Origin: Limnohabitans sp. 2KL-51
Lineage (GTDB): Bacteria > Pseudomonadota > Gammaproteobacteria > Burkholderiales > Burkholderiaceae_C
Direction: 5' to 3'
Assembly: GCF_003063645.1 (NCBI RefSeq)
Contig: NZ_NESJ01000012.1
Span: 62,001-126,000 of the forward strand
Length of the DNA stretch: 64,000 bases
In this document: positions 9,364 to 19,929 of the stretch, in pieces
Position numbering within the stretch: position 1 is the stretch's first letter
Layout of the letters: the number at the start of each line of letters is the position of its first letter
Position numbers and translations under genes: made by a program
Notes under the pieces: model-generated
Database searches by the model: none
Told to the model about the DNA's origin: nothing
The model's input: the letters and a program-made list of their open reading frames with translations, nothing else

Positions 9364-9969
9364 TCACTTGAACAAACTTTGCAGCAGCTTGAAATCGGGG
9401 TGCTCGGCCGTGCGAAGCCACTCAAACGCCACCATTTCAGCGGTCACCAACTCAGCCCCTGCACCGGCGAGGCGGTCGTAGGCCGCATCGCGGTTGCGCT
9501 CTGTGCGCGAGCTACAAGCATCGGTCACCACCCACACATCAAACTCGTCTTCCAACAAATCCAACGCAGTTTGCATCAAGCAAATGTGCGCCTCGCAGCC
9601 AGCCAACACGATGGTCTTGCGCGGCTCTGCGCCGGGCTGGGGTTTTTGCAGGTGGCGGGGCAAGCTGCGGGCATTGCCCTTGGGGGCTTGAGGCGCCTCG
9701 GGCTGCAGCCATTCGCCCAAACCCTCTTCAACAGCGCTGAACTGCATCTTGGCCAGCACCTGGCGGCAGCGGCTGCGCAATTCGGGAGGCATCTCGCCCA
9801 AACGAGACGGGTTTTGTTCAGTGCCCCAGGTTGGGATATCCAGCGCTTGGGCCAAAGAGGACAGGCGTGTGGCGTTGGCCCAGACGGCATCGGCGTCCAA
9901 CATGGCGGGTTTCAAGCGGGCCTGGAAATCCACCAGCACCAATTGGCTTTCATCTGCATCGATCAACAT
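9364..9969 (-). CDS. Isochorismatase-family cysteine hydrolase
   Basis: About 201 residues from the ATG at 9969, preceded by AAGGA at good spacing. The isochorismatase-like triad is present: Asp in LVLVDFQ (residues about 9-15), a Lys at KMQFS (about 84) and the nucleophilic Cys in VLAGCEAHICLMQTA (about 131-145). The closest family members I recognise are YcaC-type hydrolases of unknown substrate. The substrate cannot be told from the sequence. It is divergent from the NlpC/P60 gene. Confidence 0.8.
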   Translation of the reverse strand: MLIDADESQLVLVDFQARLKPAMLDADAVWANATRLSSLAQALDIPTWGTEQNPSRLGEMPPELRSRCRQVLAKMQFSAVEEGLGEWLQPEAPQAPKGNARSLPRHLQKPQPGAEPRKTIVLAGCEAHICLMQTALDLLEDEFDVWVVTDACSSRTERNRDAAYDRLAGAGAELVTAEMVAFEWLRTAEHPDFKLLQSLFK

Positions 9970-10114
9970 GTTCAGTCCTTGGAGTGTCTGGGTCAGCATT
10001 GTGGCACCAGCCCGGCACCAGCAAACCTTCAGTGGGGGTCCAGACTGAAACATGCAGTCTGACGCCAGACACCCACATTCATTAAGCCAAAAATATCCGT
10101 TATGCTGCAAGATT

Positions 10115-10678
10115 ATGCGATGGCTCATTTTTTTATCTTTGACAACAGCACTGAACCTGCCTGTTTGGTCTTCCCCAACGGAGGAGACGACCGCTGCGGG
10201 CATGCCTGAGCGCGGCTTGGTCTCGCAGATCAGCACCCAGCTGAGCGCGGTCAAGGGCAAGGCCAGCGACCAAGCGGCAGGCATGGTGGAACAAGCCATG
10301 GGTTTGCTGGGCGTGCCCTATCGGCGTGGTGGCAACAGCGAAAGCACCGGGTTTGATTGCAGTGGCTTTGTGCGCCACCTTTACGAACAATCGGTCGGCC
10401 AAATTCTGCCGCGCCGCGCCGTGGACCAAGCCCGGGCCACCGAGGTCATTGACCGTGAAGAGCTCAAGCCAGGCGATCTGGTATTTTTCAACACGATGAG
10501 ACGGGCTTTCAGCCACGTGGGCGTTTATGTGGGCGATGGCAAATTCATCCATGCACCGCGTGCGGGCAAAGCGGTCAACGTCGATGACATGCGCAACGCT
10601 TATTGGCAAAAACGGTTCAACGGTGCACGTCGCGTGCCCGTGAACAGCGACAATCCAAAAAATGAAAACTCAAATTGA
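10115..10678 (+). CDS. Secreted NlpC/P60 (C40) peptidoglycan endopeptidase
   Basis: About 187 residues from ATG 10115. Residues 1-20 are a signal peptide (MRWLIFLSLTTALNLPVWSS). The catalytic domain spans about 55-175: Cys in FDCSGFVRHLY, His in FSHVGVYVGDGKFIHAP. These enzymes usually hydrolyse gamma-D-Glu-diaminopimelate bonds in murein stem peptides. It overlaps the next gene by 17 bp, so the two are translationally linked. Confidence 0.88.
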   Translation: MRWLIFLSLTTALNLPVWSSPTEETTAAGMPERGLVSQISTQLSAVKGKASDQAAGMVEQAMGLLGVPYRRGGNSESTGFDCSGFVRHLYEQSVGQILPRRAVDQARATEVIDREELKPGDLVFFNTMRRAFSHVGVYVGDGKFIHAPRAGKAVNVDDMRNAYWQKRFNGARRVPVNSDNPKNENSN

Positions 10679-11369
10679 TCACCTCGTGGTGATGGCGTCT
10701 TCCCTGGACCAAGGTGTGCAATGGTGCGAAGAGACCTTGGGCATCGTCCCAGTCCCAGGCGGCGAGCATGAAAAATACGGCACCCACAACTGCCTTTTCA
10801 AAATCGCCTCCCCTCAATTTCCCTTGGCCTACTTCGAAATCATCGCCATCAATCCGGCGGCCGTGATCCCCAAGCGCGCCCAAGTGCCCCGCTGGTTCGA
10901 CATGGACGACGCCGCTTTGCAAAAAGCAGTCGCGCAAGGGCCCCGGCTCATCCACTTTGTCAGCAGCACCGAAGACGTCAAGGCCGCCCGCCATGTGCTG
11001 CGCACCCAGGGCGTCGAGCGCGGTCAGGTGGTGCACGCCAGCCGCAAATCGCGCAAAGGCACGCTCAACTGGCAAATCACCGTGCGCGAGGACGGCGAGC
11101 GACTGTTCAACGGATGCTTGCCCACCCTCATTCAGTGGGGCAAGCCCGAGGCCACCGATCCGCTGCGCCTGCACCCGCGCAACAGCTTGCCGCGCTCGGG
11201 GGTGACGTTGCAAAGCCTGACGGTGAGCCACCCCAGTGGCGCCAAACTCCAAGCAGCTTTCGATGCCATAGGCCTGACAGACATCGCCATCGAAACCGGG
11301 CCAGCCAACCTGGTGGCCAACTTGCAAACCCCCAAAGGCCTGGTGCAGCTGCAAAGCTTGGGGATTTAG
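10662..11369 (+). CDS. Glyoxalase-like (VOC superfamily) protein
   Basis: A 235-residue protein opening with KTQIDHLVVMASSLDQG and ETLGIVPVPGGEH, the beta-alpha-beta start of the glyoxalase/bleomycin-resistance fold, of the longer 'glyoxalase-like domain' type. No specific substrate can be assigned. The start overlaps the end of the peptidase gene. Confidence 0.75.
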   Translation: MKTQIDHLVVMASSLDQGVQWCEETLGIVPVPGGEHEKYGTHNCLFKIASPQFPLAYFEIIAINPAAVIPKRAQVPRWFDMDDAALQKAVAQGPRLIHFVSSTEDVKAARHVLRTQGVERGQVVHASRKSRKGTLNWQITVREDGERLFNGCLPTLIQWGKPEATDPLRLHPRNSLPRSGVTLQSLTVSHPSGAKLQAAFDAIGLTDIAIETGPANLVANLQTPKGLVQLQSLGI

Positions 11370-12541
11370 GTCTCTTTGGGCAAAGCCAACAGCAGCGCCA
11401 TGCCCACCAGCATCACGGCGGCCGTCAGCCACAAAGCGCCTTTGAAACTGCCTGTGGCCTGCGCCATGGCCCCGGCCACGACGGGCGCGATCATTTGCGC
11501 TGCGCCGTAGCTGAGCGTCAAACGGGCCATGGCCTTGCCCGGGTTTTGGGGCGCACGCCGACCCACCGAAGCCAAAGTCAAGCTCACAATGCCAATGAAA
11601 GTCGCCCCATAACCCACAGCACCGATGAGCGCTGCCGCCAGTGAACCCGACAAAGCCGGCAACACGATGGACACCGTCTGCAAACCAAACGCCAACAGCA
11701 AGGCCGGGATGTCGCCCACCCTTCGGGCCACACGGTCCCACAAAAACACGGCCGGCATGGCCGCTAGGCCTACCAGGGCCCAGGCCAAAGCGCCCTGCCC
11801 AGCCAAAGCCGGTTCACGCTCGACAATGGCCACGGTGAAGGTGGCGCTGATGACAAAGCCCCAGCCCGCCGCAAAATAGCTCAGCGCCATGGTCGCCATC
11901 CAGCGACGCGAGACCTGCGGCTGCGCTTGGGCGACCGCTGCTGAGGTGGGCACGGGCGGCACCGGCGGGCGCCACAACCAGGCCGGTACAAAAAACACCA
12001 ACCCCAACGCAGCAAAAGCCAACCACTGGTCCGACCAGAGCGTCCAGATGCCCGACAAAACCCATGCGCCCAAAGCCGACACCACAATGCCCAGCCCCAG
12101 GCCGATGAACAACACCCCCAACTCTGGCCTGCGGCCCTGGCGCATCAGCCAACCCAGCACAAGGCCCGATCCGAGCAACATGCCGGTGGCCCCGCACAAA
12201 CCGCCTAAAAAGCGCCACAGCCCCCAGGCCGGCAACCAACTCGACAGCGCCATCGCCCCCGTGGTGAGCAGGGCCATCCACAGGCCTGCACTGTAAAAAC
12301 GGTGACGCCAACGCACATCGTCCATCCAGGCCGTGACCAAGGCGCCGACGATGTAACCCGCGTAATTGACTGCGGCCAAGCCCCCAGCGGCCGCATCGTT
12401 CAAACCGGTTTGCGCTTGCAAGGTGGGCAGCAAGGGCGTGTAAGCAAAGCGGGCCAGGCCGATGGTCAGCACCAGGCCACAAATGCCCCCGACCATGACT
12501 TGCCAAGGTTGAAGCGAACGGGAAGTAGGAGTGTCTTGCAT
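11366..12541 (-). CDS. YbfB/YjiJ-family MFS transporter
   Basis: A 391-residue membrane protein with about 12 hydrophobic segments. The opening (GLVLTIGLARFAYTPLLPTL) and the repeated FLGGLCGATGMLLGSG region match the YbfB/YjiJ branch of MFS permeases, which remain mostly of unknown substrate. It converges with the glyoxalase-like gene (four-base overlap of ends) and diverges from the Bug receptor gene. Confidence 0.85.
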   Translation of the reverse strand: MQDTPTSRSLQPWQVMVGGICGLVLTIGLARFAYTPLLPTLQAQTGLNDAAAGGLAAVNYAGYIVGALVTAWMDDVRWRHRFYSAGLWMALLTTGAMALSSWLPAWGLWRFLGGLCGATGMLLGSGLVLGWLMRQGRRPELGVLFIGLGLGIVVSALGAWVLSGIWTLWSDQWLAFAALGLVFFVPAWLWRPPVPPVPTSAAVAQAQPQVSRRWMATMALSYFAAGWGFVISATFTVAIVEREPALAGQGALAWALVGLAAMPAVFLWDRVARRVGDIPALLLAFGLQTVSIVLPALSGSLAAALIGAVGYGATFIGIVSLTLASVGRRAPQNPGKAMARLTLSYGAAQMIAPVVAGAMAQATGSFKGALWLTAAVMLVGMALLLALPKET

Positions 12542-12722
12542 AGCAGCGCCAAGTATCCATGCATTTGTGCCGGCCTTGGGCGCAAGACGCGCAAGCGCTG
12601 ACGCTTGGGTAACAGATCACCGCGTCCCGAACATGACAGCCAGCCCCCTGTGACAAAGGGTTTTCACCATCCCTGGCCCGCCCTGCAGACCCCTAAAGTG
12701 AAATGCTCAAAAGGAGTTGTTC

Positions 12723-13757
12723 ATGCCTACACGTTCTGCCGCCCCCACTGCCTCTGCCCTGTTCGCGTCCGGGTCTGCCCGACGCATCGCCAACCCCCTT
12801 CGCCGCAGCCTAAGCGGTCTGTTACTGGGGCTGGGGGCTTTGAGTGCAGTCGGGGCTTCGGCGCAAGCTTTTCCCACCAAGCCTTTGCGCCTGGTGGTGA
12901 CCTTTCCCTCGGGCGGTGCGCCCGACATCCTGGCCCGCCTTTTCAGCGAAAAAGCGCAACTCGGCTTTCCGGTGGTGGTGGACAACAAGCCCGGCGCGGG
13001 TGGCAACATTGGCGCTGACAATGTGGCCAAGTCTCCGGGCGACGGCCACACCATCGTCATGGGCACGGTGGGCACGCACTCCATCAACGGCGCGCTCTAC
13101 GAAAAAATGCCCTACGACATGGTCAAGGATTTCAGCCCCATCTCGCTGATCGCCTCGGCCCCCAACTTGCTTGTGGTCAACAACGCCCTGCCCGTCAAAA
13201 ACGTGCCCGAGCTGATCGCCTACATGAAGGCCAACCCCAACAAGCTCTCGTTTGGCTCGCCCGGCATCGGCACCTCGGTGCATGTCTCGGGCGAACTCTT
13301 CAAGTCGCTTACCGGCACCACCATGGAGCATGTGCCCTACAAAGGGCGTCAATTCGCCATCCCCGACCTGATCGGCGGCAGCATCCAGGTCATGTTCGAC
13401 AACATGCCCTCGGCCCTGCCCATGGCCAAGGAGGGCAAGATCCGGGCTTTGGCACAAACCACCGCCACCCGTTCACCAGCTGCGCCAGATGTGCCCACCG
13501 TGGCCGAATCGGTGCCCGGCTTTGAGGCCACAACCTGGTTTGCCATGTTTGCCCCGGCCAACGTGCCTCGCCCCGTGATCGACAAGCTCAACGCCGAAGT
13601 GCTTCGCGTGTTCAAACTGCCCGACGTGCAAGAGCGCCTGAAGACCCTGGGCCTCGACCCGGTGCTGTCCAGCCCAGCCGAGCTGGCGCGCTACCAGGCC
13701 ACCGAGATCACCAAATGGGCCAAGGTGGTGAAGGACTCGGGCGCTAAGGCGCAGTGA
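12723..13757 (+). CDS. Bug-family (TctC-like) periplasmic solute receptor
   Basis: About 344 residues from ATG 12723, which has AAGGAG six bases upstream. After an unusually long, Arg-rich signal region (cleavage likely after GASAQA near residue 43) comes the Bug fold: FPTKPLRLVVTFPSGGAPDILAR, VVDNKPGAGGNIGADNVAKSPGDG. Bug proteins capture small carboxylates; many copies exist per genome without membrane partners, as here. Its neighbour across a converging junction is a CoA-transferase, so ligand and thioester chemistry may be linked, which is inference. Confidence 0.88.
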   Translation: MPTRSAAPTASALFASGSARRIANPLRRSLSGLLLGLGALSAVGASAQAFPTKPLRLVVTFPSGGAPDILARLFSEKAQLGFPVVVDNKPGAGGNIGADNVAKSPGDGHTIVMGTVGTHSINGALYEKMPYDMVKDFSPISLIASAPNLLVVNNALPVKNVPELIAYMKANPNKLSFGSPGIGTSVHVSGELFKSLTGTTMEHVPYKGRQFAIPDLIGGSIQVMFDNMPSALPMAKEGKIRALAQTTATRSPAAPDVPTVAESVPGFEATTWFAMFAPANVPRPVIDKLNAEVLRVFKLPDVQERLKTLGLDPVLSSPAELARYQATEITKWAKVVKDSGAKAQ

Positions 13758-13781
13758 TGCTGCAACCGAGGGGGAGTGCGC

Positions 13782-14999
13782 TCAGGCCACGATGCCCTGC
13801 TCGCGCAACGCCTGGATTTGCGTGGCGGTGAGCCCCATGCCCGAGAGCACCGCGTCGCTGTCCTGACCGATGCCGGGCGCGTTGCGCCGGTGACCGCCCG
13901 GCGTGCGCGAGAGCTTGGGCACGATGCCGGGCACCATCAAATCGCTGCCGTCGTCCAAGTGAACCGTTTGCAGCATGCCGCGGGCCTTGTAGTGCGGGTC
14001 TTGGGCGATGTCGGCCACGGTATATATACGCCCAGCCGGCACGCTGGCGCGGTCCAGCGCGGCCAGCACCTCGTCCACCGTGTGTTGCGCGGCCCAGTGG
14101 CCAATCACCCCATCGATTTCGGCCACTCGGGCCACGCGGCCAGTGTTGTCCTTCAAGGCCGGGTCATGCGCCAGGTCGTCCCGGCCAATTTCGGCCATCA
14201 ACCTCTTGAAAATGCTGTCGCCATTGCCCGCAATCAGGGCGTAGCCGCCGTCCTTGCACAAGTAGGCGTTGCTTGGGGCAATGCCCGGCAATGCACTGCC
14301 CGCAGGCCCCCTCACGGCGCCAAAAGCACTGTATTCGGGCAGCAGGCTTTCCATACAGTTGAACATGGCCTCGTACAAAGCCACGTCGATCACCTGCCCC
14401 CGACCCGAAGCCTGCCGCTCGTGCAAAGCCAGCAAAATGCCAATCACGCCGTGCAAAGCTGCCAGCGTGTCGCCCAGGCTGATGCCCACTCGCACCGGCA
14501 CCCTGCCCGGCTCGGCCGTCAGGTGGCGGATGCCGCCCATGGCCTCGCCCACCACGCCAAAGCCGGGGCGGTCGCGGTAAGGGCCAGTCTGGCCGTAGCC
14601 GCTCACGCGCAGCATGATCAGGCGGGGATTGAGCGCCAGCAAATCATCTGGACCTAAACCCCATTTTTCCATGGCGCCAGGCCGGAAATTTTCAATCACC
14701 ACATCGCTTTCAGCCGCCAGCTGGCGCACGATGTCCTGCGCAGCAGCCTGCTTGAGGTCCAGCGCCAGAGACTGTTTGTTGCGCGACTGCACCTGCCACC
14801 AGACCGAGGTGCCGTCTTTCATCAAGCGCCATTGCCGCAGGGGGTCGCCCGCGCCGGGCGGCTCGATCTTGACGACATCGGCCCCGAAATCGGCCAGAGT
14901 TTTGGCGGCAAAAGGGCCGGCGATCAGCTGGCCCAATTCCAGGACCTTGAGCCCGGCCAGGGGGCCGGTGCTGGGTAAAAAAGCTTTGGATTGATTCAT
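13782..14999 (-). CDS. Family III (CaiB/BaiF) acyl-CoA transferase
   Basis: About 405 residues from ATG 14999 (MNQSKAF); the frame opens 16 codons earlier without an RBS. LKVLELGQLIAGPFAAKTLADFGADVVKIEPPGAGDPLR is split over residues about 15-52, and the catalytic Asp sits in RPGFGVVGEAMGG-type context after NKQSLALDLK. Such enzymes move CoA between carboxylic acids (for example carnitine, oxalate, itaconate or succinate). The substrate is unknown. Confidence 0.88.
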   Translation of the reverse strand: MNQSKAFLPSTGPLAGLKVLELGQLIAGPFAAKTLADFGADVVKIEPPGAGDPLRQWRLMKDGTSVWWQVQSRNKQSLALDLKQAAAQDIVRQLAAESDVVIENFRPGAMEKWGLGPDDLLALNPRLIMLRVSGYGQTGPYRDRPGFGVVGEAMGGIRHLTAEPGRVPVRVGISLGDTLAALHGVIGILLALHERQASGRGQVIDVALYEAMFNCMESLLPEYSAFGAVRGPAGSALPGIAPSNAYLCKDGGYALIAGNGDSIFKRLMAEIGRDDLAHDPALKDNTGRVARVAEIDGVIGHWAAQHTVDEVLAALDRASVPAGRIYTVADIAQDPHYKARGMLQTVHLDDGSDLMVPGIVPKLSRTPGGHRRNAPGIGQDSDAVLSGMGLTATQIQALREQGIVA

Positions 15000-15053
15000 G
15001 GCCTCAAGTGTAGGCAATCGGACACCCCACACCGTGGGTGTCATCACACGGGA

Positions 15054-16031
15054 TCAATCCCGGTAAATCGCGATCTGCGGCGGCCCCTCACCTTGCACCA
15101 CGCCCCGGTACATGCCTTCGGTGTTGAAGGCCAACTGGTAGTGGCCATGCCGGTCCAGCGCAATCACCCCGCCGCGCCCGCCTGTGGCATCGAGTTTTTC
15201 GTGCAAGGTGGCTTGAGTGGCTTCAGCCAAGCTCAAGCCGCCATAGGCCATGCGGGCCGCAATGTCGTGTGCCACCACCCCGCGCATGAAAAACTCGCCC
15301 GCTCCAGTGGCCGAGACTGCCGCCGTGGCATCGCAAGCATAGGTGCCTGCGCCAATCAGGGGCGAATCGCCTACGCGGCCAAACATTTTGTTGGTCATGC
15401 CACCGGTGGAGGTGGCTGCGGCCAGATGGCCTTGCGCATCCAGCGCCACAGCCCCCACAGTGCCGAACTTGCGGTCAATGGGCTCGGGCGCAGGCTGACC
15501 CTGTGAACGATGCCCATCGTGGTCCAGCATCACCTGGTTTTGGGCCAAAGCGGTTTGCAACTGTTGCCAGCGGTGCGCGGTGTGAAAGTACTCGGGCCCC
15601 TCGAGGGCCAAGCCCTGCGCGCGGGCAAAGGCTTCCGCCCCTTGACCCATCAGGAACACATGCCCGCTGCGCTGCATGACAGCCTGCGCCGCCAACACAG
15701 GATTGCGCACCGACACCACGCCGGCTACGGCACCGGCCTGGCCCGTGGCGCCGTCCATGACGGCGGCGTCCATTTCGTTGCGGCCCTCGTGGGTAAAAAC
15801 CGAGCCTTTGCCTGCATTGAACAAGGGGCAGTCTTCCAGCACGCAAACCGCTGCCACCACCGCATCGAGGGCGGTACCGCCTTGCAGCAGCAAGGTCTGC
15901 CCGGCCCGCAAAGCCTGGTCCAAGATTTCACGGTATTCGCACTCTTGCGTGGGGCTGAGGTCAGCACGCCTCAAGGTGCCTGCACCGCCATGTACCAACA
16001 AGGTCACTGGGGCCTGCGCAATCACCTGCAT
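15054..16031 (-). CDS. iaaA: Isoaspartyl peptidase / L-asparaginase (Ntn hydrolase)
   Basis: About 325 residues. VLVHGGAGTL-like start (LLVHGGAGTLRRADLS), ALDAVVAAVCVLEDCPLFNAGKG, and the autocleavage site GTVGAVALD whose Thr becomes the N-terminal nucleophile, followed by AAATSTGGMTNKMFGRVGDSP. It removes beta-aspartyl residues from dipeptides and hydrolyses asparagine. ATG 16031 is chosen because GAGGTG lies six bases upstream; a GTG three codons earlier is the alternative. It follows the peptide transporter genes directly, as iaaA precedes the glutathione importer in E. coli, so its substrate probably enters by that transporter. Confidence 0.9.
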   Translation of the reverse strand: MQVIAQAPVTLLVHGGAGTLRRADLSPTQECEYREILDQALRAGQTLLLQGGTALDAVVAAVCVLEDCPLFNAGKGSVFTHEGRNEMDAAVMDGATGQAGAVAGVVSVRNPVLAAQAVMQRSGHVFLMGQGAEAFARAQGLALEGPEYFHTAHRWQQLQTALAQNQVMLDHDGHRSQGQPAPEPIDRKFGTVGAVALDAQGHLAAATSTGGMTNKMFGRVGDSPLIGAGTYACDATAAVSATGAGEFFMRGVVAHDIAARMAYGGLSLAEATQATLHEKLDATGGRGGVIALDRHGHYQLAFNTEGMYRGVVQGEGPPQIAIYRD

Positions 16032-16041
16032 TTGCGTCACC

Positions 16042-17078
<1,037 letters not shown>

Positions 17079-17082
<4 letters not shown>

Positions 17083-18056
17083 ATCGCGAAGTGGCAAGCC
17101 ACCCGGTGACCCGATGCCAGTTCACGCAGCTCGGGCATCTCGGATGCGCAACGGGCGTTGGCGTGCGGACACCGGGGCGCAAAGCGGCAACCGGGGGGAG
17201 GAAGGATCAACTTGGGCACAGAACCGGGAATAGCGTGCAAGCGCTGCTTATGGGCACTGTCTAGATCCAGGCGCGGGATGGAGCGGATCAGACCTTGGGT
17301 ATAGGGGTGCGCAGGCGAGGCAAACAAGTCCTCCACCGAGGCCTCTTCAACCACCCGGCCTGCGTACATGACCACCACCCGCTGACAGGTTTCGGCCACC
17401 ACACCCATGGCGTGCGTGATCAACAAAATGGACATGCCCATCTGCGACTTGAGCCGGTCCATCAGGTCCAGAATTTGCGCCTGAATGGTCACGTCCAGAG
17501 CGGTGGTGGGCTCATCGGCAATCAGCAGCTTGGGCTTGCAAGACAGGGCCATAGCGATCATCACGCGCTGGCGCATGCCCCCTGAAAACTGGTGCGGGTA
17601 ATCGTCCACCCGCTGCTCGGGTTTAGGAATGTTCACCAAACCCAGCATCTCGATGGCACGGTTTTTGGCCTGCTTGGCACTGAGGCCTTCGTGCAATCGC
17701 AAGGATTCAGCAATTTGCTCACCCACCGTCAAGACAGGGTTGAGCGAGGTCATGGGCTCCTGGAACACCATGGCGATCTCACGGGCGCGGATCTTTTGCA
17801 TCGCCGCCGAGTCGGCCTGCACCAGATCCTGCCCTTCGAACCAGATCTGGCCGTGGGCAATGCGGCCCGGCGGCATGGCCAGCAGCTTCATGATGGTCAT
17901 GGCCGTGACGCTTTTGCCACAACCGGACTCACCCACCACGCCCAGCGTCTCGCTGCGGTCAATGTGGAAACTCACCCCATCGACCGCATGCAAGATACCG
18001 TCGTCGGTGTCAAAGTGCACCTGCAGATCCTGGACTTTCAACAACGCTTGGCTCAT
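17079..18056 (-). CDS. Peptide ABC transporter ATPase (DppD/OppD type)
   Basis: A 325-residue ATPase: Walker [14 protein letters not shown]-loop [17 protein letters not shown], signature [15 protein letters not shown], Walker [15 protein letters not shown], and the C-terminal [17 protein letters not shown] cysteine set. It pairs with the DppF-like protein. It begins 12 bp after the DppC-like permease gene in the same operon. Confidence 0.93.
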
Positions 18057-18068
18057 CCGTCAACCTCT

Positions 18069-19001
18069 TTAAAGCACACGGCGCGGGTCGTAGGCATCGC
18101 GCAGACCGTCACCGATGTAGTTGATGGTCAACACCGTGATGAAAATCAACAAGCCAGGAAACAAGGCCCAGTGCGGCGCAATGTCCATGTGGTCCTTGGC
18201 GTCAAACAAAATGCGGCCCCAGGTGGGTATGTCGGGCGGAAACCCCAGGCCCAAAAAGGACAAGGTCGACTCGGCAATGATGGCCGCCGCTACGTCGATG
18301 GTGGCCGCCACGATCACCGGCCCCATGGCGTTGGGCAAGATGTGCACCGTGACTTGCCGCCAGGGGCTGGCCCCCAAGGCCCGTGCCGCTTCCACGAATT
18401 CCTTTTCGCGCAGCGACAAAAATTGGGCACGCACCAGGCGGGCCACCGGCATCCAGCGCAAGCCGCCAATCACCGCCACCACCAAGATGAATACCCCCAT
18501 CTCGGCACCCACCCATTTTTTGAGGGTGTCATTGAACAGGTAAAAAATCAGCAGCAACAAGGGTAACTGGGGCAAAGACAAGAACAAGTCGGTCAGCCAC
18601 ATCAAAAACACATCAACAGGCCCCTTGGACATGCCCGCCACCGCGCCCACCACCACCCCCACGGTGATTGCAATGACCATAGCCGCCAGGCCTACTGCCA
18701 GCGAAATGCGTCCGCCGTACAGCATGCGGGCCAGCAGGTCTTGCCCCAAATCGTCGGTGCCCAAGGGGTGCGCCCAAGAGGGCCCTTGCATGCGGGCGGT
18801 GAAATCAATCTCATTGATGGGCACACGCCAAATCCAGGGCCCGAGCAGTACGGCCAAAATAATGAAGCCCAAAATGAAAGCGCACACCACAGCCAGCCGG
18901 TGACGTTTGAAACGTCGCCAGGCCTCGCGGCCTGGCGACACCGGCGCTCGGGGGGTTGGGGCCTTCTCAGGCAAAGGAGATACGGGGGTCAAGCCAGCCA
19001 T
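18069..19001 (-). CDS. Peptide ABC transporter permease (DppC/OppC type)
   Basis: About 310 residues from ATG 19001; an earlier TTG at 19031 would add ten unlikely residues. One N-terminal helix precedes the transport domain with about five more. HPLGTDDLGQDLLARMLYGGRISL and the EAA loop EAARALGASPWRQVTVHILPNAMGP (split) are the OppC/DppC signatures. Its start overlaps the end of the DppB-like gene by about 35 bp. Confidence 0.92.
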   Translation of the reverse strand: MAGLTPVSPLPEKAPTPRAPVSPGREAWRRFKRHRLAVVCAFILGFIILAVLLGPWIWRVPINEIDFTARMQGPSWAHPLGTDDLGQDLLARMLYGGRISLAVGLAAMVIAITVGVVVGAVAGMSKGPVDVFLMWLTDLFLSLPQLPLLLLIFYLFNDTLKKWVGAEMGVFILVVAVIGGLRWMPVARLVRAQFLSLREKEFVEAARALGASPWRQVTVHILPNAMGPVIVAATIDVAAAIIAESTLSFLGLGFPPDIPTWGRILFDAKDHMDIAPHWALFPGLLIFITVLTINYIGDGLRDAYDPRRVL

Positions 19002-19926
19002 ACAAAATATCTGCAATGAGGTTGCACGCAATCACCAGCGCGGAGAAAACAAAGGTCACCGCCATCACCACAGGCGTGTCATTGGCCAACATGGAACTGA
19101 TGATCAAGGAGCCAATACCGGGCACCCGAAAAATCTGCTCAGTCACGATGGCCCCACCAAAAATGGCGGGCATCTGCAGGGCCACCAAAGTGACCACCGG
19201 GATCATCGCGTTGCGCAGCACATGCTTGGTGATGACCACTTTTTCGGACAAGCCTTTGGAGCGCGCCGTGGTCACATAGTCCAGCCGAATCACATCGAGC
19301 ACAGCCGATCGCACATAACGCGTCCAGGCACCCGCCTGAAACAAGCCCAACACGGCAACCGGCATGATCATTTGCTTGAAATGCTCCCAGAGAAACCGCC
19401 AGCCTGTTTCAGGAATATCGGCCCGGTAGACAAATGGCAACCAGTCCAAATGGATGCTGAAAAACAAAATCAGCAAAATGCCCGTGAAGAATGTGGGCAG
19501 TGAAAACCCGATGAAGGCCAAGGTGCTGGCGATCTGGTCAAACAAGGAGTAAGGCCGAGTCGCGGCATAAACACCCACCGGAATGGCAATGCACAAGGCC
19601 AACAATTGCGACGAGCCAATCACCAGCAAGGTGACCGGGATGCGGTCCATGATCAGCGTATCAACATTGATGCGGCTGATGAAGGAGTAACCCCAATCCC
19701 CTTGAACCATGGCCACAAGCCAGTTCCAGTAACGGACCATCAGGGGGTCGTCCAAGCCGAATTTCTCACGCAAGGACAAGGCCACCTCAGGTGGGATATT
19801 CGGATTGGAGACCAGTTCCGAAAATGGATCACCCGGAGCCATGGCCAGCACTGTGAACAGCAACAAGCTGATGCCCAACAAACTGGGCACGGCGATCATG
19901 AGTCGCCGCAAGACATAGTGAAACAT
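18967..19926 (-). CDS. Peptide ABC transporter permease (DppB/OppB type)
   Basis: A 319-residue inner-membrane permease. The opening MFHYVLRRLMIAVPSLLGIS, the periplasmic LREKFGLDDPLMVRYWNW segment and the EAA-like loop TTARSKGLSEKVVITKHVL are all DppB/OppB hallmarks. It begins three bases after the stop of the solute-binding protein gene, so the two are co-translated. Confidence 0.92.
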   Translation of the reverse strand: MFHYVLRRLMIAVPSLLGISLLLFTVLAMAPGDPFSELVSNPNIPPEVALSLREKFGLDDPLMVRYWNWLVAMVQGDWGYSFISRINVDTLIMDRIPVTLLVIGSSQLLALCIAIPVGVYAATRPYSLFDQIASTLAFIGFSLPTFFTGILLILFFSIHLDWLPFVYRADIPETGWRFLWEHFKQMIMPVAVLGLFQAGAWTRYVRSAVLDVIRLDYVTTARSKGLSEKVVITKHVLRNAMIPVVTLVALQMPAIFGGAIVTEQIFRVPGIGSLIISSMLANDTPVVMAVTFVFSALVIACNLIADILYGWLDPRISFA

Positions 19927-19929
19927 GAA